A DNA stretch of 64,000 nucleotides from Nostoc sp. NMS8 (GCF_017115045.1 NZ_JABXKK010000116.1:226464-290463), one strand, 5' to 3'; shown: positions 16,964 through 27,172, counted from the first letter of the stretch. The notes: a model not told the origin generated them from the letters alone. Numbers and translations: made by a program.

Positions 16964-17728
16964 CTAAATTGTATCTGGATCGATATTTAACTCCCGGAGT
17001 TTTGCTGCTAAACGTTCTGCCTTTTGTTCGGCTTGTTCTACCTTTTGTTGTGCTTGTTCTGCTTTTTGTTCGGCTTGTTCTGCTTTTTTTTGTGCCTGTT
17101 CTGCCTTTTGTTGTATCTGATCTGCCGTTTCTTCCGGTGTTGGTACTAATTGCCCATCTCGTGTAAAAAACCGCAATAAACCTTCATAAACTCCCAAATA
17201 TAACCCTAGCTGATGACTCCATAAATATCCTTGTTCACTTGGTTGTAAAGGTTGATATTCTCCATCTACTAAATGAAATCCCGCAAATTCTTGTGTGTAA
17301 GGGTCGAACCAAAAATAATCGGGTGTGCGGAAGGTATCTTGATAGATTTTTTTCTTTAAATTTTTGTCAGTATTCGCTGTTGAGTCAGACAAAATTTCCA
17401 GAATTACATTCGGATATTTGCCATCTTCTTCCCAGACTACCCAACTTTTACGGGTTTTACGTTCACATCCCAGCACTACAAAAAAGTCTGGCCCCCGGAA
17501 GTGTTCTGATTTGCGTTGGCGTGGACTATAGTAAATAGTCAGATTTCCCGCCGCATAGAAATCATTTCTATCTCGCCACAACCATTTTAGGCATTTGAGT
17601 AAGAGCATGATTTGCTCTAGATAAAGTTCGCTTTCCAAGGGAGGCTCATCGCTATATAAATCACCAGGAGGGAATATAACATCTTGACAGATGCCTTCTT
17701 GAGAATCTAATTCTTGAGCAATAGTCAT
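16964..17728 (-). CDS. Uma2-family (DUF820) nuclease-like protein with coiled-coil tail
   Basis: The N-terminal ~185 residues are a Uma2/DUF820 domain, a restriction-endonuclease-like fold greatly expanded in cyanobacteria. The acidic/basic core PNVILEILSDST is visible. Residues ~200-245 are an almost perfect heptad array of (Q/K)-K-A-E-Q-A-(Q/E) units, predicted to form a coiled coil. The tail ends LRELNIDPDTI. Function is unknown; activity has not been shown for most family members. It converges on the DHH fusion gene with a 12-nt gap. Confidence 0.85.
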   Translation of the reverse strand: MTIAQELDSQEGICQDVIFPPGDLYSDEPPLESELYLEQIMLLLKCLKWLWRDRNDFYAAGNLTIYYSPRQRKSEHFRGPDFFVVLGCERKTRKSWVVWEEDGKYPNVILEILSDSTANTDKNLKKKIYQDTFRTPDYFWFDPYTQEFAGFHLVDGEYQPLQPSEQGYLWSHQLGLYLGVYEGLLRFFTRDGQLVPTPEETADQIQQKAEQAQKKAEQAEQKAEQAQQKVEQAEQKAERLAAKLRELNIDPDTI

Positions 17729-18176
17729 AGAATGGATACGGCATCAAGTAGTTATGGATTGATTTTAGCAGTGTTATGGTTGGCGATCGCATCCTACCGC
17801 AGAGGCGTAGAAGGCACAGAGAAGAAAAACGCGTAGACACTTTGCGGCTTGTCGTCAGACATCGCATCCTCACTTTCCGAAATTCTTTGGTGCTACACTG
17901 TATTTAATATCAAACCTCATCACAACTCCAATGAGAGAGCAGAAATGAAGTAATACCAAACACCTGTTGCGCCAAAGCAACAAATGTCAACGAAGAATAA
18001 ACGCAACTAGTTTGACAGGGTTACTTCACATAGTCGTGGACTAAAAATATTGTCATCACTCCTATCTACATTGAACCGCTTGGTAAGTGTCTGCGGCTAA
18101 GTTTGTTTTGTGTCTAATCTACCCGTAATTGTTATGAATACGCGGGTGGAAGTTTGGGAATTGAGGTTTGAGAATA
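17729..18176. other. Divergent intergenic region
   Basis: It lies between the Uma2 gene and the ABC-F pseudogene. I see short fragments of dispersed repeat (CGCAGAGGCGTAGAAGGCACAGAG) but no gene or terminator. Confidence 0.35.
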
Positions 18177-19823
18177 ATGCCGAAAAAATCAATATTATTA
18201 GCTGAGAATTTAGCCTACGAACTCAGCTTGGACAAAACTTTGTTTCAAAAAATTCAGGTGAGTATCGAAGCAGGCGATCGCATCGCTTTAGTAGGTCGCA
18301 ATGGTGTAGGAAAATCAACCATACTCAAGATACTTGCAAGTCAAATTAGTCCCAGCGCTGGTTCAGTTTTACGTAATGGGGTTGTCTACTATTTGCCACA
18401 AATCAGCACTACTAAACAACAAATTACAGTAGATACAATACTTAATCTTTTGATTTCAACCTCTGATGAATGGTGGAAAATTGAGGATATTTTGCAAACC
18501 AATTTGATACAAATATTGATTTCTCTCTACCAATTACTAACTTGAGTGGAGGAGAACTCACAAAACTATTTTTAGCGATCGGTTTAGCTCAAGAACCAAA
18601 TTTGCTGTTGCTGGATGAGCCAACCAACCACATGGATTTGCAAGCGTTAGAAAGTTTAAGACAATTTCTTCAAAATTTCACTGGCGCGTTTGTGATTGTC
18701 TCGCACAAGCCTTTTTTCTTAGACCAAGTAACACAAGTTACCTGGGAACTTACACCTGTTGGAATAAAGGTATATGGAGGCAATTTTTCTCAGTATCGAG
18801 AACAGAAAAAAATCGAGTTAGAAGCAGCATTCCGATCGCACGAAGCCGCCAGAAAGGAACTCAAACGTACTCAAGCCATAGCGATGCAAGAACAGCAACG
18901 CGCAGCCCAATCTAGTCGCAACGGTCGCGCCAAGTTTCTGAATGCTAGTATTGATAGAATGGCAGCAGGACTGATTAAAACCAAAGCTGAGGTGTCTACC
19001 GGAACTGCGAAAAAGAAACATGAAGCAGCAGTAGCAAAGGCTAATCAAAAAATTGCAGAGACGAAGGTCAAAACTACCAAAGTAACGAGTATTCAGCTAG
19101 AAGAAAAAAATCAAAAGCGCCGAAATCTCATTAATATCCAGGGTGCAAATCTTAGAATATCAGAACGTCTGTTGATTCAAAATATTCAATTGCATATATC
19201 ATCTGGCGATCGCATAGCCATTATCGGCGCAAACGGTTCTGGTAAATCGAGTCTGGTAAAAGCAATTTTGGGGATGGAAAACCAAACCGCAGTTTTTGAC
19301 TCAGGTGAATTTTTACTTGCACCAGCGATAAAAGCTGTATATCTCGATCAAACCTACGAATTGGTAAATCGCCAATACACACTTTTGGAAAATATGCAAG
19401 CTGCCAATCCTCATCTCAGCTATCAGCTTTTGCGTCAACAACTAGGACACTTTCTGTTTAAATATGATGACGTTCACAAAAGCGCCTCTGTATTGAGTGG
19501 GGGTGAATTGGCAAGATTAGCGTAGGCGTAGCCCGCCGCAGGCATCGCTATGATCAGTATCTCAGAAATCGATCTGCTGATTCTCGATGAGCCAACTAAT
19601 AACCTGGATATTGAAACTGTTGAACAAATGGTAGTAGGTATCAATGACTATCAAGGGGCACTTTGGGTAATTTCCCACGATCTAGACTTCCTCAGCCGAA
19701 CTAACATTACTCAAAGTTTTAAGTTGAGACAGCAAGCCTTGCAAATGACAACTTAATTTACCCAATACACCAGAGCAATATTATCGAGAATTACTCGAAA
19801 TCTCTGAGCCAAGATCGTTGTAG
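18177..19823 (+). pseudogene. Decayed ABC-F ATPase gene with three lesions
   Basis: The gene would encode a tandem-ATPase ABC-F protein, related to translation or antibiotic-resistance factors. Walker A motifs (GRNGVGKST, GANGSGKSS), signature LSGGEL in both halves, and Walker B LLLLDEPTNHMD and LLILDEPTNNLD can all be read. Three defects break it: (1) a -1 shift near 18503-18510, after which N-F-D-T-N-I-D...LSGGE is in another frame; (2) a 27-nt in-frame insertion at 19523-19549 with two TAG codons; (3) a +1 shift at about 19753, beyond which L-P-N-T-P-E-Q-Y-Y can be read to a stop at 19821. Sequencing error could explain a single-base shift but not the insertion. Confidence 0.85.
19523..19549. 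repeat. 27-nt dispersed repeat inserted in the ABC-F gene
   Basis: The insert runs TAGGCGTAGCCCGCCGCAGG and on to ATCGCT, flanked by GCG and ATG. Reverse-complement relatives are at 32054-32083 and 59263-59293. It adds exactly nine codons, so the frame is kept, but two are stop codons. The sequence is flanked by short inverted TAGCG/CGCTA strings. Confidence 0.8.
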
Positions 19824-19974
19824 CTCTTGCTTACATGTCTGTAAACTTTGCAAATTCTATTCACTAAGGCTGAAAGTTGCCCATCCTGCCACGTAAATTT
19901 CTAGCTCAACAACAGAAGCCGTAAAACATACAGGCAAGTTATAATTCTCTTGCGGTGCAACGTAACAAAAATTT

Positions 19975-20301
19975 ATGAGTAATCCCCTTGTGCAAGCCTT
20001 TTTCGTAGGCAGAGCGGTAGCTGAAGTAGTTAATGAGCGTTTAGAGGTCGCCTTGACCGATGCTTTGAGCGATCTGGGCAAATTTGATGCAGAAGCTAGA
20101 GAGCAGCTGCGCCAGTTTACAGAAGAAGTCCTAGAGCGGGCAAATCGGGCAACAGAATCAGCTAATGCTGGTCAAGCTACCCCCAGTACTGGGCAAGCCA
20201 GTTCTGATTCCGGTGACTTGCAAGCAGATATTGACGAATTAAGAGCAGAAATTGCCCTCTTACGAACAGAATTGCAACATTATCGCCGAACTTCTGCATA
20301 A
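19975..20301 (+). CDS. Small conserved cyanobacterial coiled-coil protein, 108 aa
   Basis: The first ~60 residues are a conserved-looking helical domain (NPLVQAFFVGRAVAEVVNER). A Ser/Thr/Gln/Gly-rich linker (about 62-82) follows, and then a leucine/glutamate heptad region (LQADIDELRAEIALLRTELQ) predicted to form a coiled coil. It resembles a family found in cyanobacteria and plastids (I believe DUF6825), with no established function. A heptanucleotide repeat separates it from the UbiB gene. Confidence 0.8.
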   Translation: MSNPLVQAFFVGRAVAEVVNERLEVALTDALSDLGKFDAEAREQLRQFTEEVLERANRATESANAGQATPSTGQASSDSGDLQADIDELRAEIALLRTELQHYRRTSA

Positions 20302-20307
20302 ATTTTA

Positions 20308-20365
20308 GTCATTAGTCATTGGTCATTAGTCAAAAATTATGCACAAATGACAAATGACAAAGGAC
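20308..20365. repeat. Heptanucleotide tandem repeats
   Basis: ATTAGTC/ATTGGTC heptamers are followed by ATGACAA and AAAGGAC units between two genes. The same kind of array occurs at 12966-13033. Confidence 0.6.
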
Positions 20366-20395
20366 ACTTAAGAAAAAAACAGTTTAGGAATCAGA

Positions 20396-22132
20396 GTGTC
20401 TGTTCTTCCAAGTGATTCGGTCGCAAACCAACGGTACACAAAGTATATGGAACAAGGTTATTCAGATAAAGCATACCGTTGGAATCGGGAAAAATACTCT
20501 AGCAGACGGCGTTTTGTGGACATTTGGTCTTTTGTCTTGACCTTATTGTTCAAACTTTGGCTATATAACAAATCTTGGAGTTATCCGGGTGGTGTGACTG
20601 AGGCAAAGCAAGCTACAAGGCGCAAAAGCCAAGCAGTCTGGATTCGCAATACCCTACTGGATTTAGGGCCAACCTTTATCAAAGTTGGGCAATTGTTTTC
20701 TACCCGTGCTGATATATTCCCCGGTGAATATGTAGAAGAACTGGCCAAGTTACAAGACAAAGTACCGGCATTTAGCTATGAGCAAGTAGAAGCGACCATT
20801 GAGAAAGAATTAGGCAAAAAAATTCCTGAACTTTTCCATAATTTTGAACCGATTCCTTTAGCTGCTGCTAGCTTGGGGCAAGTACACAAAGCTGTGCTAC
20901 ATACTGGAGAATCGGTTGTTGTCAAGGTGCAACGTCCTGGACTAAAGAAGTTATTTGAAATAGATTTACAAATTCTCAAGGGAATTACTCGCTACTTTCA
21001 GAACCATCCAAAATGGGGACGGGGACGAGATTGGTTGGGTATTTACGAAGAATGTTGCCGCATTCTTTGGGAAGAAATTGATTATCTTAACGAAGGTCGT
21101 AACGCCGATACTTTCCGCCGGAACTTTCGCGGCTACGATTGGGTGAACGTCCCCAGAATATATTGGCGTTACGCCACTTCTAGAGTGCTGACTTTAGAAT
21201 ATCTCCCTGGAATTAAAATTAGCCAATACGAAGCTTTAGAAGCAGCAGGTTTGGATCGAAAGGCGATCGCTCGTCAAGGCGCTCAAGCCTACTTACTACA
21301 ATTACTCAATAGTGGCTTTTTCCACGCCGATCCTCACCCAGGCAATATTGCCGTTAGTGCAAACGGTGCTTTGATATTCTACGATTTCGGGATGATGGGG
21401 CGGATTAAGTCCAACGTCCGCGAAGGACTAATGCAAACACTGTTTGGCATTGCTCAAAAAGATGGCGATCGCGTTGTCCAGTCTCTCATCGATTTAGGTG
21501 CGATCGCCCCAACGGATGATATGGGCCCAGTACGGCGTTCCGTACAGTACATGCTCGATCATTTTATGGATAAGCCCTTTGAGAACCAATCAGTCGCAGC
21601 AATCAGTGACGACCTTTACGAAATAGCTTATAATCAGCCATTTAGATTTCCAGCAACTTTCACTTTTGTGATGCGAGCCTTTTCTACCCTAGAAGGGGTA
21701 GGCAAAGGCTTAGATCCAGAATTTAACTTTATGGAAGTTGCCAAACCATATGCAATGCAACTTATGACCGATATGAATGGTTCTGAGGGAAATAGCTTTC
21801 TTAACGAATTAAGTCGCCAAGCAGCTCAGGTAAGTAGTACCGCCTTTGGTCTACCACGTAGATTAGAGGATACACTAGAAAAGCTAGAGCAGGGAGACAT
21901 GCGCTTGCGCGTTCGGTCTATAGAAACTGAACGCCTGCTGCGACGACAGAGCAGTATTCAGCTCTCAATCAGCTATGCTCTGTTGATCAGCGGTTTCACG
22001 CTTTCAGCTACTATCCTAGTGGTTAAGGATTATGTATGGCTGGCACTGCTGCCTGGTTTAATTGCAGCAGGGCTTTCAGTGATCCTGATCCGACTACTTT
22101 CACGCCTCGACCGTTACGATCGTATGTATTAA
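20396..22132 (+). CDS. ABC1/UbiB (AarF) family atypical kinase
   Basis: A membrane-associated atypical protein kinase-like protein linked to isoprenoid quinone metabolism in other organisms. Hallmarks are the KxGQ motif (KVGQLFSTRADIFP), the Ala-rich loop AAASLGQVHKA that replaces the P-loop, VVVKVQRPG with the lysine, HADPHPGNI as catalytic loop and YDFGMMG as metal-binding loop. Two hydrophobic helices lie near the C-terminus. The start is a GTG; an ATG at 20447 is an alternative. The PP2C gene follows after 17 nt, so the two are likely co-transcribed. Confidence 0.93.
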   Translation: MSVLPSDSVANQRYTKYMEQGYSDKAYRWNREKYSSRRRFVDIWSFVLTLLFKLWLYNKSWSYPGGVTEAKQATRRKSQAVWIRNTLLDLGPTFIKVGQLFSTRADIFPGEYVEELAKLQDKVPAFSYEQVEATIEKELGKKIPELFHNFEPIPLAAASLGQVHKAVLHTGESVVVKVQRPGLKKLFEIDLQILKGITRYFQNHPKWGRGRDWLGIYEECCRILWEEIDYLNEGRNADTFRRNFRGYDWVNVPRIYWRYATSRVLTLEYLPGIKISQYEALEAAGLDRKAIARQGAQAYLLQLLNSGFFHADPHPGNIAVSANGALIFYDFGMMGRIKSNVREGLMQTLFGIAQKDGDRVVQSLIDLGAIAPTDDMGPVRRSVQYMLDHFMDKPFENQSVAAISDDLYEIAYNQPFRFPATFTFVMRAFSTLEGVGKGLDPEFNFMEVAKPYAMQLMTDMNGSEGNSFLNELSRQAAQVSSTAFGLPRRLEDTLEKLEQGDMRLRVRSIETERLLRRQSSIQLSISYALLISGFTLSATILVVKDYVWLALLPGLIAAGLSVILIRLLSRLDRYDRMY

Positions 22133-22149
22133 TTGTTGCAGCAAAATTT

Positions 22150-22887
22150 ATGAAACTTAATTTCACGGGTTTTAGCGATCCGGGACTTATTCGTTCTAAT
22201 AATCAGGATGCTTACTATATTGACCCAGAAGGGCGGTTTTTTATTGTCGCCGATGGCATGGGTGGTCATGCAGGAGGTGAAGAAGCAAGTCGGATTGCCG
22301 CTGAAGAAATTCAGGCTTATTTAGTCGCCAATTGGGAATCTTCTAAATCTTCTCAAGAACTGCTAGAACAAGCTTTGTGGGGTGCTAATGAAGCGATTTT
22401 ACAAGATCAGCAAAGCAATCCCGAACGTGGCGATATGGGTACAACGGTTGTAGCGGTGATTTTTCGTGCCCCAGAGTCCCCCTGGTGCGCTCATGTTGGC
22501 GATTCCCGGCTGTATCGCTTCCGAGAGTTGCAATTAGAACAGGTAACAGAAGACCACACTTGGGTCGCACGAGCCATCAAAATCGGTGACATCACCTTTG
22601 AAGAAGCGCGATCGCATCCTTTTCGTCATGTATTATCTCGCTGTTTAGGGCGTGAAGACTTGCATCAAATTGATGTGCAACCATTAGATGTAAAAGTTGG
22701 CGATCGCTTGCTCTTATGTAGTGATGGTCTTACAGAAGAACTTGTCGAAGAAAAGATTGCTAGCTGCCTCCAAGACACTCCTTGGCTTGATAAAGCCGCC
22801 ATCTCTCTAATTGAGGCTGCCAAAGACCACGGAGGGCACGATAACATCACAGTTGTCATCCTCTCACTCGAAGAAAATAGTCATTAG
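22150..22887 (+). CDS. PP2C-type Ser/Thr protein phosphatase
   Basis: A metal-dependent protein phosphatase of the PPM family. Metal-binding aspartates are in RSNNQDAY, VADGMGGHAGG, CSDGLTEEL and GGHDNITVV; the 245-aa length fits a stand-alone bacterial PP2C. The ORF is open upstream, overlapping the UbiB gene, but the ATG before KLNFTGFSDPG is the natural start. Its position behind a kinase-like gene suggests co-expression, though a shared substrate is only inference. Confidence 0.93.
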   Translation: MKLNFTGFSDPGLIRSNNQDAYYIDPEGRFFIVADGMGGHAGGEEASRIAAEEIQAYLVANWESSKSSQELLEQALWGANEAILQDQQSNPERGDMGTTVVAVIFRAPESPWCAHVGDSRLYRFRELQLEQVTEDHTWVARAIKIGDITFEEARSHPFRHVLSRCLGREDLHQIDVQPLDVKVGDRLLLCSDGLTEELVEEKIASCLQDTPWLDKAAISLIEAAKDHGGHDNITVVILSLEENSH

Positions 22888-23548
22888 TCATTGGTCATTG
22901 CTCATTTGTTATTTTCCAAAACAAAGAACAACTGAAAAATGATTAATCCGGTAAATATACTCAGTAATTTGTTCAGCGTGAGCATTTTTCCTTTTTACAA
23001 TTTGATACAAATATTTTTAGCCTCCAAAATCACCTAATGAGGCTAGATTTGCATAAATTGGTGAATTGACATCTTGCACGTAATAAGGTAGAGCGATTAT
23101 AATTCACGCTTATTACCATTCATTTCCCAACCTCCTTAAAATTCCTGCCCTCTAAAGCTTCCCCTATAGTGGAGCAGACAGCATCTTAGGTTTTTTAAGC
23201 AAAAACACCAAGACGCTTAAGGGTAGCATCTAATATTCCCCTCAAAGGAGAGTTAGATCGAGCAATAGTGAGTTAAGGAGGTAGTTATACTTATCTGAGA
23301 CTAAATAGAGCCTATTTTCCGGAATATGGTTCGGTTGACTTGGGTGGTATATCAGTAGGATTAGGTGCAAGATATCAAATCAGAAAAATTCCACATTTAG
23401 GATGTAGGCAATCTGTCAAACAGTTGTTATCTTTCTTAATACGGAGGAACAAATATTGGACAGATATCAGTCCAATTCTTATCCCATTTGGACTTCTGTG
23501 AGCGATATCACCTTTACACGTTTACACGTTGTTTTTTCGGAGTTAATT
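22888..23548. other. 660-nt region upstream of nblA
   Basis: No gene is seen. It begins with a short heptamer repeat and becomes AT-rich. The nblA promoter and leader should lie here. I looked for a GTA-N8-TAC NtcA-type site and did not find a convincing one. Confidence 0.4.
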
Positions 23549-23746
23549 ATGAATCAACCAATGAAACTATCCTTGGAACAGCAATTCAGCATCTGCTCAT
23601 TTTCCACTCAGGTGCAAAACATGAGCCACGAGCAAGCTAAAGACTTTTTAGTAAAGCTGTATGAGCAAATGGTCGTGCGTGAGGCAACCTATCAAGAACT
23701 TCTGAAGCATCAGTGGGGCTTAGATTCCGGTTCCACTATGGCATAG
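23549..23746 (+). CDS. nblA: Phycobilisome degradation protein NblA
   Basis: A 65-aa helical adaptor that binds phycobiliproteins and directs phycobilisomes to Clp-mediated proteolysis during nutrient starvation. The sequence shows the NblA core: LSLEQQFSICSF, then a helix with SHEQAKDFLVKLYEQMVVREATYQELLKHQWG. The ATG before NQPMKLS has GGAG 7 nt ahead; the frame is open 93 nt further upstream, but those residues are not NblA-like. It stands alone, which fits separate stress control. Confidence 0.95.
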   Translation: MNQPMKLSLEQQFSICSFSTQVQNMSHEQAKDFLVKLYEQMVVREATYQELLKHQWGLDSGSTMA

Positions 23747-23772
23747 AATCTTTCTGATGTCGCAGTGGGCGA

Positions 23773-23801
23773 CCTCCTTCTCTTGCTTGGTTCCAAGGAG
23801 G
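23773..23801 (+). terminator. Possible terminator of nblA
   Basis: A 7-bp stem (CCTCCTT / AAGGAGG) with a 15-nt loop lies 26 nt past the nblA stop codon. The following tract is A-rich rather than T-rich, so terminator function is uncertain. Confidence 0.4.
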
Positions 23802-24201
23802 AAAAGAGCTGGGGATGTCGGGGCGTCAACTTCGATAAGTAACTCCACAAGAAGGACGCAAAATTTCAATTCACAAAACTAACGAACAACTAGTAAACAT
23901 TGTCTACGGTATATTTGCTGGAGTCTAGACTTAACTTTAGCATTGTAGGCTAAATTTGTTGTTTGCTTTAGCCAAACTCCTTTTTGTTTTGTCTAGTCTG
24001 AGAACCACACCTGCGTAAATTTACAATTTCCTGGAATATCCACACAAGAAGATTCAGAGAGAACTTAGATAGCACTGCTTGAGCAGCTACCAATTTCACT
24101 CTTTATACATATAACTAGAACTTACATCTTTATATATACTTTGTTTATAAAAGTTTACATTTCGGTAGTGAACAGCCCTTAGTAACATTAAAAAATTATT
24201 C
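23802..24201. other. Intergenic region between convergent genes
   Basis: It lies between nblA and the kinase gene, which converge. I see no gene, RNA or repeat. Confidence 0.35.
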
Positions 24202-25755
24202 CTAGCTGCAAAGATCGTATGGGGAATCTGTGTCAATACTTTCCAGTTTTGTGATAATTTGAGGCTTAATTTTTTCGTACTCACTTTTTAGTAAACTTTT
24301 ACTGATTTGCGGGTCGGCAGAAGACACCAGCGTGTTACTCATTGCGACCCACTCTTGCAGCCGTTGGCGCTGGGCAGAAGCGACGCTGGAAAGTAAGATA
24401 TGGGTACAGCGATTTGGTGTTTCTCGTGCAAAGAATAACAAGCGGTAGTAACCCGTGTGCTGTAGTAACCGGACAATTTCTTGACCAAGACTGCTTTTGA
24501 GATCGAGGTAATAAGGCAACCATTTAGCGCCATGCTTACGGTTGTAGATGACAGTAATCCATAGCAGCATGGGATGGGGAATAGAGATGAACAGAAATTG
24601 GTTATAGCGGGTACAGAGTAAGCGTTTTTGAATTTCCTCCTGCGGTAGCATCACCCATAAAGCTGGTAAAGCCTCTCCACTGATATGAATGGCCTGGGGA
24701 AAGACAATATCGGCAATTGGTTTATTGGGGGGCCAGGAAATGGCACGAGAGATTTCATCGTTTGACCAGGATACCCGCAAATCGGCTTTTGTCTTTTGTT
24801 CAAGCTCAGGACTAACTATAGTAGTAGGAACTAGGGCATAGCCGTCTTGTTTAACTTTGCGTGTATGCTCAGGCTTTTCTAGAGATGCTAGAACTTTGAG
24901 GATTTCATTGATACTTTGGGGGCGATCGCGTGCTACCTTAGCGAGACAGCTCATCACTAAATTTTCGAGTTCTCTTGGTAGTTCTAATCCAGGCGCGACC
25001 TCAGCAAAAGAACGTGGTTTTTGATAGTGATGTGTTTTATACCATGCTCCAAAAGAGTGAGTTGGTGCCACCAGTGGCATTTTGCCTGTGAGCATCTCAA
25101 ACATCATGACGCCCAAACTATAAATATCAGCACGGTTGTCTAACTCCTTACCCTCCATTTGTTCGGGAGAAGAATAAGCCAATGTCCCCAAATAGAATTT
25201 TGTATGGTCGCCATCGGACTGTAATAATTTAGCAATGCCAAAATCTAGAACCTTGACCAATTCCCCGAAACTGGGATCTTGAATCACCAGCATATTACTT
25301 GGCTTGACATCGCGATGGATAATTGGGCAAATATTACCCTCAACCGGGATACCATCATGCGCGCACTGTAATCCCAGGCTGATTTGACGCGCCATGCTCA
25401 GGAATCTTGCTAAAGGCAGTCGTTCCTTGCGAATAATATTGTTTAGGCTTTGTCCTTGTAAGTATTCCATGACGTAAAACGGGGTATTATTGTCATCTAC
25501 GCCATAGTCCATAACTCGGACAATATGGATGCTTTTTTGCCCTAGTAAAGCACAGGTTTTTGCTTCTCGCTCAAAGCGGTCTTGCAATCGCATCTTTTCA
25601 TTTTGGATTGATAAAGCGAGAAACTTAACTGCAACGGGTACACCTCCCAATAAAGTATCTTTAGCACGATAAACCCGACCCATTGCTCCAGTACCGATTA
25701 ACTCCTGGAGTTGGTAGCGTTTGCTGAGTAAGCGACCAATGTTAGGGTCTGACAT
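24202..25755 (-). CDS. Ser/Thr protein kinase with extra C-terminal domain
   Basis: A Hanks-type kinase of 517 aa. Residues ~14-285 form the kinase domain: glycine loop IGTGAMGRVYRA, VAVKFLAL lysine, IIHRDVKPSNML catalytic loop, LDFGIAKL, and YSSPEQMEG. There is no membrane helix. Residues ~335-500 form a second domain (SWPPNKPIADIVFPQ, PHPMLLWITVIYNRKHG, YYRLLFFARETPNRC) that I recognise only as a region attached to some cyanobacterial kinases. Targets are unknown. Confidence 0.92.
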   Translation of the reverse strand: MSDPNIGRLLSKRYQLQELIGTGAMGRVYRAKDTLLGGVPVAVKFLALSIQNEKMRLQDRFEREAKTCALLGQKSIHIVRVMDYGVDDNNTPFYVMEYLQGQSLNNIIRKERLPLARFLSMARQISLGLQCAHDGIPVEGNICPIIHRDVKPSNMLVIQDPSFGELVKVLDFGIAKLLQSDGDHTKFYLGTLAYSSPEQMEGKELDNRADIYSLGVMMFEMLTGKMPLVAPTHSFGAWYKTHHYQKPRSFAEVAPGLELPRELENLVMSCLAKVARDRPQSINEILKVLASLEKPEHTRKVKQDGYALVPTTIVSPELEQKTKADLRVSWSNDEISRAISWPPNKPIADIVFPQAIHISGEALPALWVMLPQEEIQKRLLCTRYNQFLFISIPHPMLLWITVIYNRKHGAKWLPYYLDLKSSLGQEIVRLLQHTGYYRLLFFARETPNRCTHILLSSVASAQRQRLQEWVAMSNTLVSSADPQISKSLLKSEYEKIKPQIITKLESIDTDSPYDLCS

Positions 25756-26799
25756 AGAAAATTCGACTCCAAAAGCAGGTTGTAAGTGTTTGGGAGGAAA
25801 AGTGCATTCAAACTGATATCTGAATTATTGTGTCCATAAATGACTTTCTAGGCTCGTACTGCAAGGCAGAAGTCGGAGAGCAAAGAGCTTATAGGATAAG
25901 CTTTTGTGCGATTTCCAATCGTCGCTTTATTTAGGCAGTGCTGTACTAGCTTTTTAAATCCCCTAAAAGAGGATTTGAACCACGCTCTACCAGTTTGGAA
26001 CCAAGATGGTTATCACAACTGGTGCAAGAGACTAAATCAAACAAGCAGAAAGGGTATATTTCTAATGACGCTTTGTACCATTTGCACTTTAATTGTGATG
26101 TAATTTTAGTTTGCCCAATTTTGACGAAATAGATAACTCTAGGATCTAGCAAAAACCTGAGTTAGGGAGTACTGCGCTTACCACAAAGTTCTGATAACTG
26201 AGTCGTGAGTGCAAATTTTTGAATATCAATAAAGCCTAAACGTTATTTAAGTAAGAATTTCTGTTTACTTGTAGGTTATCAGACATATCAAAAGCTGATT
26301 TATTACCCATTGCATAATGAAGGGTAAGAGTATCTCAATCAGGCTTGACATAAGGAATCAGAAAAATCTAATGTGCTGCTAATCAAACAATAATTTAGAA
26401 GCTGAATCATATAATTGTTATCCATAGCGGCTCGTTTCGTTTTTTTACCGAAGAAAGGCAGTCCCGATGAAACGAATTTCAAAAGCCTGGGATAAAAGAA
26501 TGACTGGGAATAGGGACTGAGGACTGGTATTTGTACTCAACACTAGCTCAACGCCCTGCTATACATGTACAGCACTCAGGGGTTCGGGTTAAGGAGGTTT
26601 ATTTAACCTTGAATAGCTGAAACGAAGTAAGCAGGTTGACCAATATCATTTTCTTGAATTCTGATGAAGGATTTTACTCTCGCTTACAACTCATCATAGA
26701 TATAATACAAGCGTATTATAGACCATCGGCTGCTGATTTTCTCTAGCTTCGTAGCGCTCTTTTATTACTCTCGTCAGATTAAATTTGAAACCCTATTTT
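25756..26799. other. Gene-poor AT-rich region
   Basis: A stretch with several short chance ORFs and none convincing. A tRNA-like string (GGATTTGAACC) near 25970 does not fold. I see no transposase remnants. Confidence 0.4.
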
Positions 26800-26856
26800 G
26801 GCGTTAGTCCGCGCAGGCGGACGAGAGTTTGTGTAGCCGCGATTTCTAATCGCTTG
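26800..26856. repeat. Dispersed palindromic repeat (GTCCGC...GCGATTTCTAATCGC type)
   Basis: Two small hairpins lie side by side: GTCCGC/GCGGAC and GCGATTTCTAATCGC, joined by a GTTTGTGTAGCC linker. A related unit (GGTTTGTGCGCGACTTCCAGTCGC) is inside the element at 36126-36326. Confidence 0.6.
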
Positions 26857-27172
26857 GATTATTGTATCTCCAGAGTCATAGAAGAGCGTTAGAATCCCAG
26901 GTAAATGTAAATTTTTGTGTATAAATTCAAATTTATGTTATTTTTGTTATATTTTAGTTAAGTGAAGACAAAGTAGAAAAATTGTTTTTCAATTGAAAAT
27001 AAAAGTAACCTCATCAAAAACTTTATATATTTCTAGAAATCAATTTTTCTTTGCCTTAGGATATTTAATGAATTACCCAAACTAGCAAAATACATATTTA
27101 CTTTCATTCAAGTTTAGACGCTTGTTTTAGAGAGAAATATTTTTTGCATAGAAACTATTTGAGACGAATATT
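26857..27172. other. AT-rich leader of the glycosyltransferase gene
   Basis: Very AT-rich sequence upstream of the glycosyltransferase. It likely contains that gene's promoter. Nothing else is recognised. Confidence 0.35.

Noticed and set aside
25950..26035. tRNA-like string (GGATTTGAACC and TGGTTATCAC) on the minus strand
   Set aside because: The putative T-stem has at most three pairs and no acceptor or anticodon stem can be formed, so it is not a tRNA gene.
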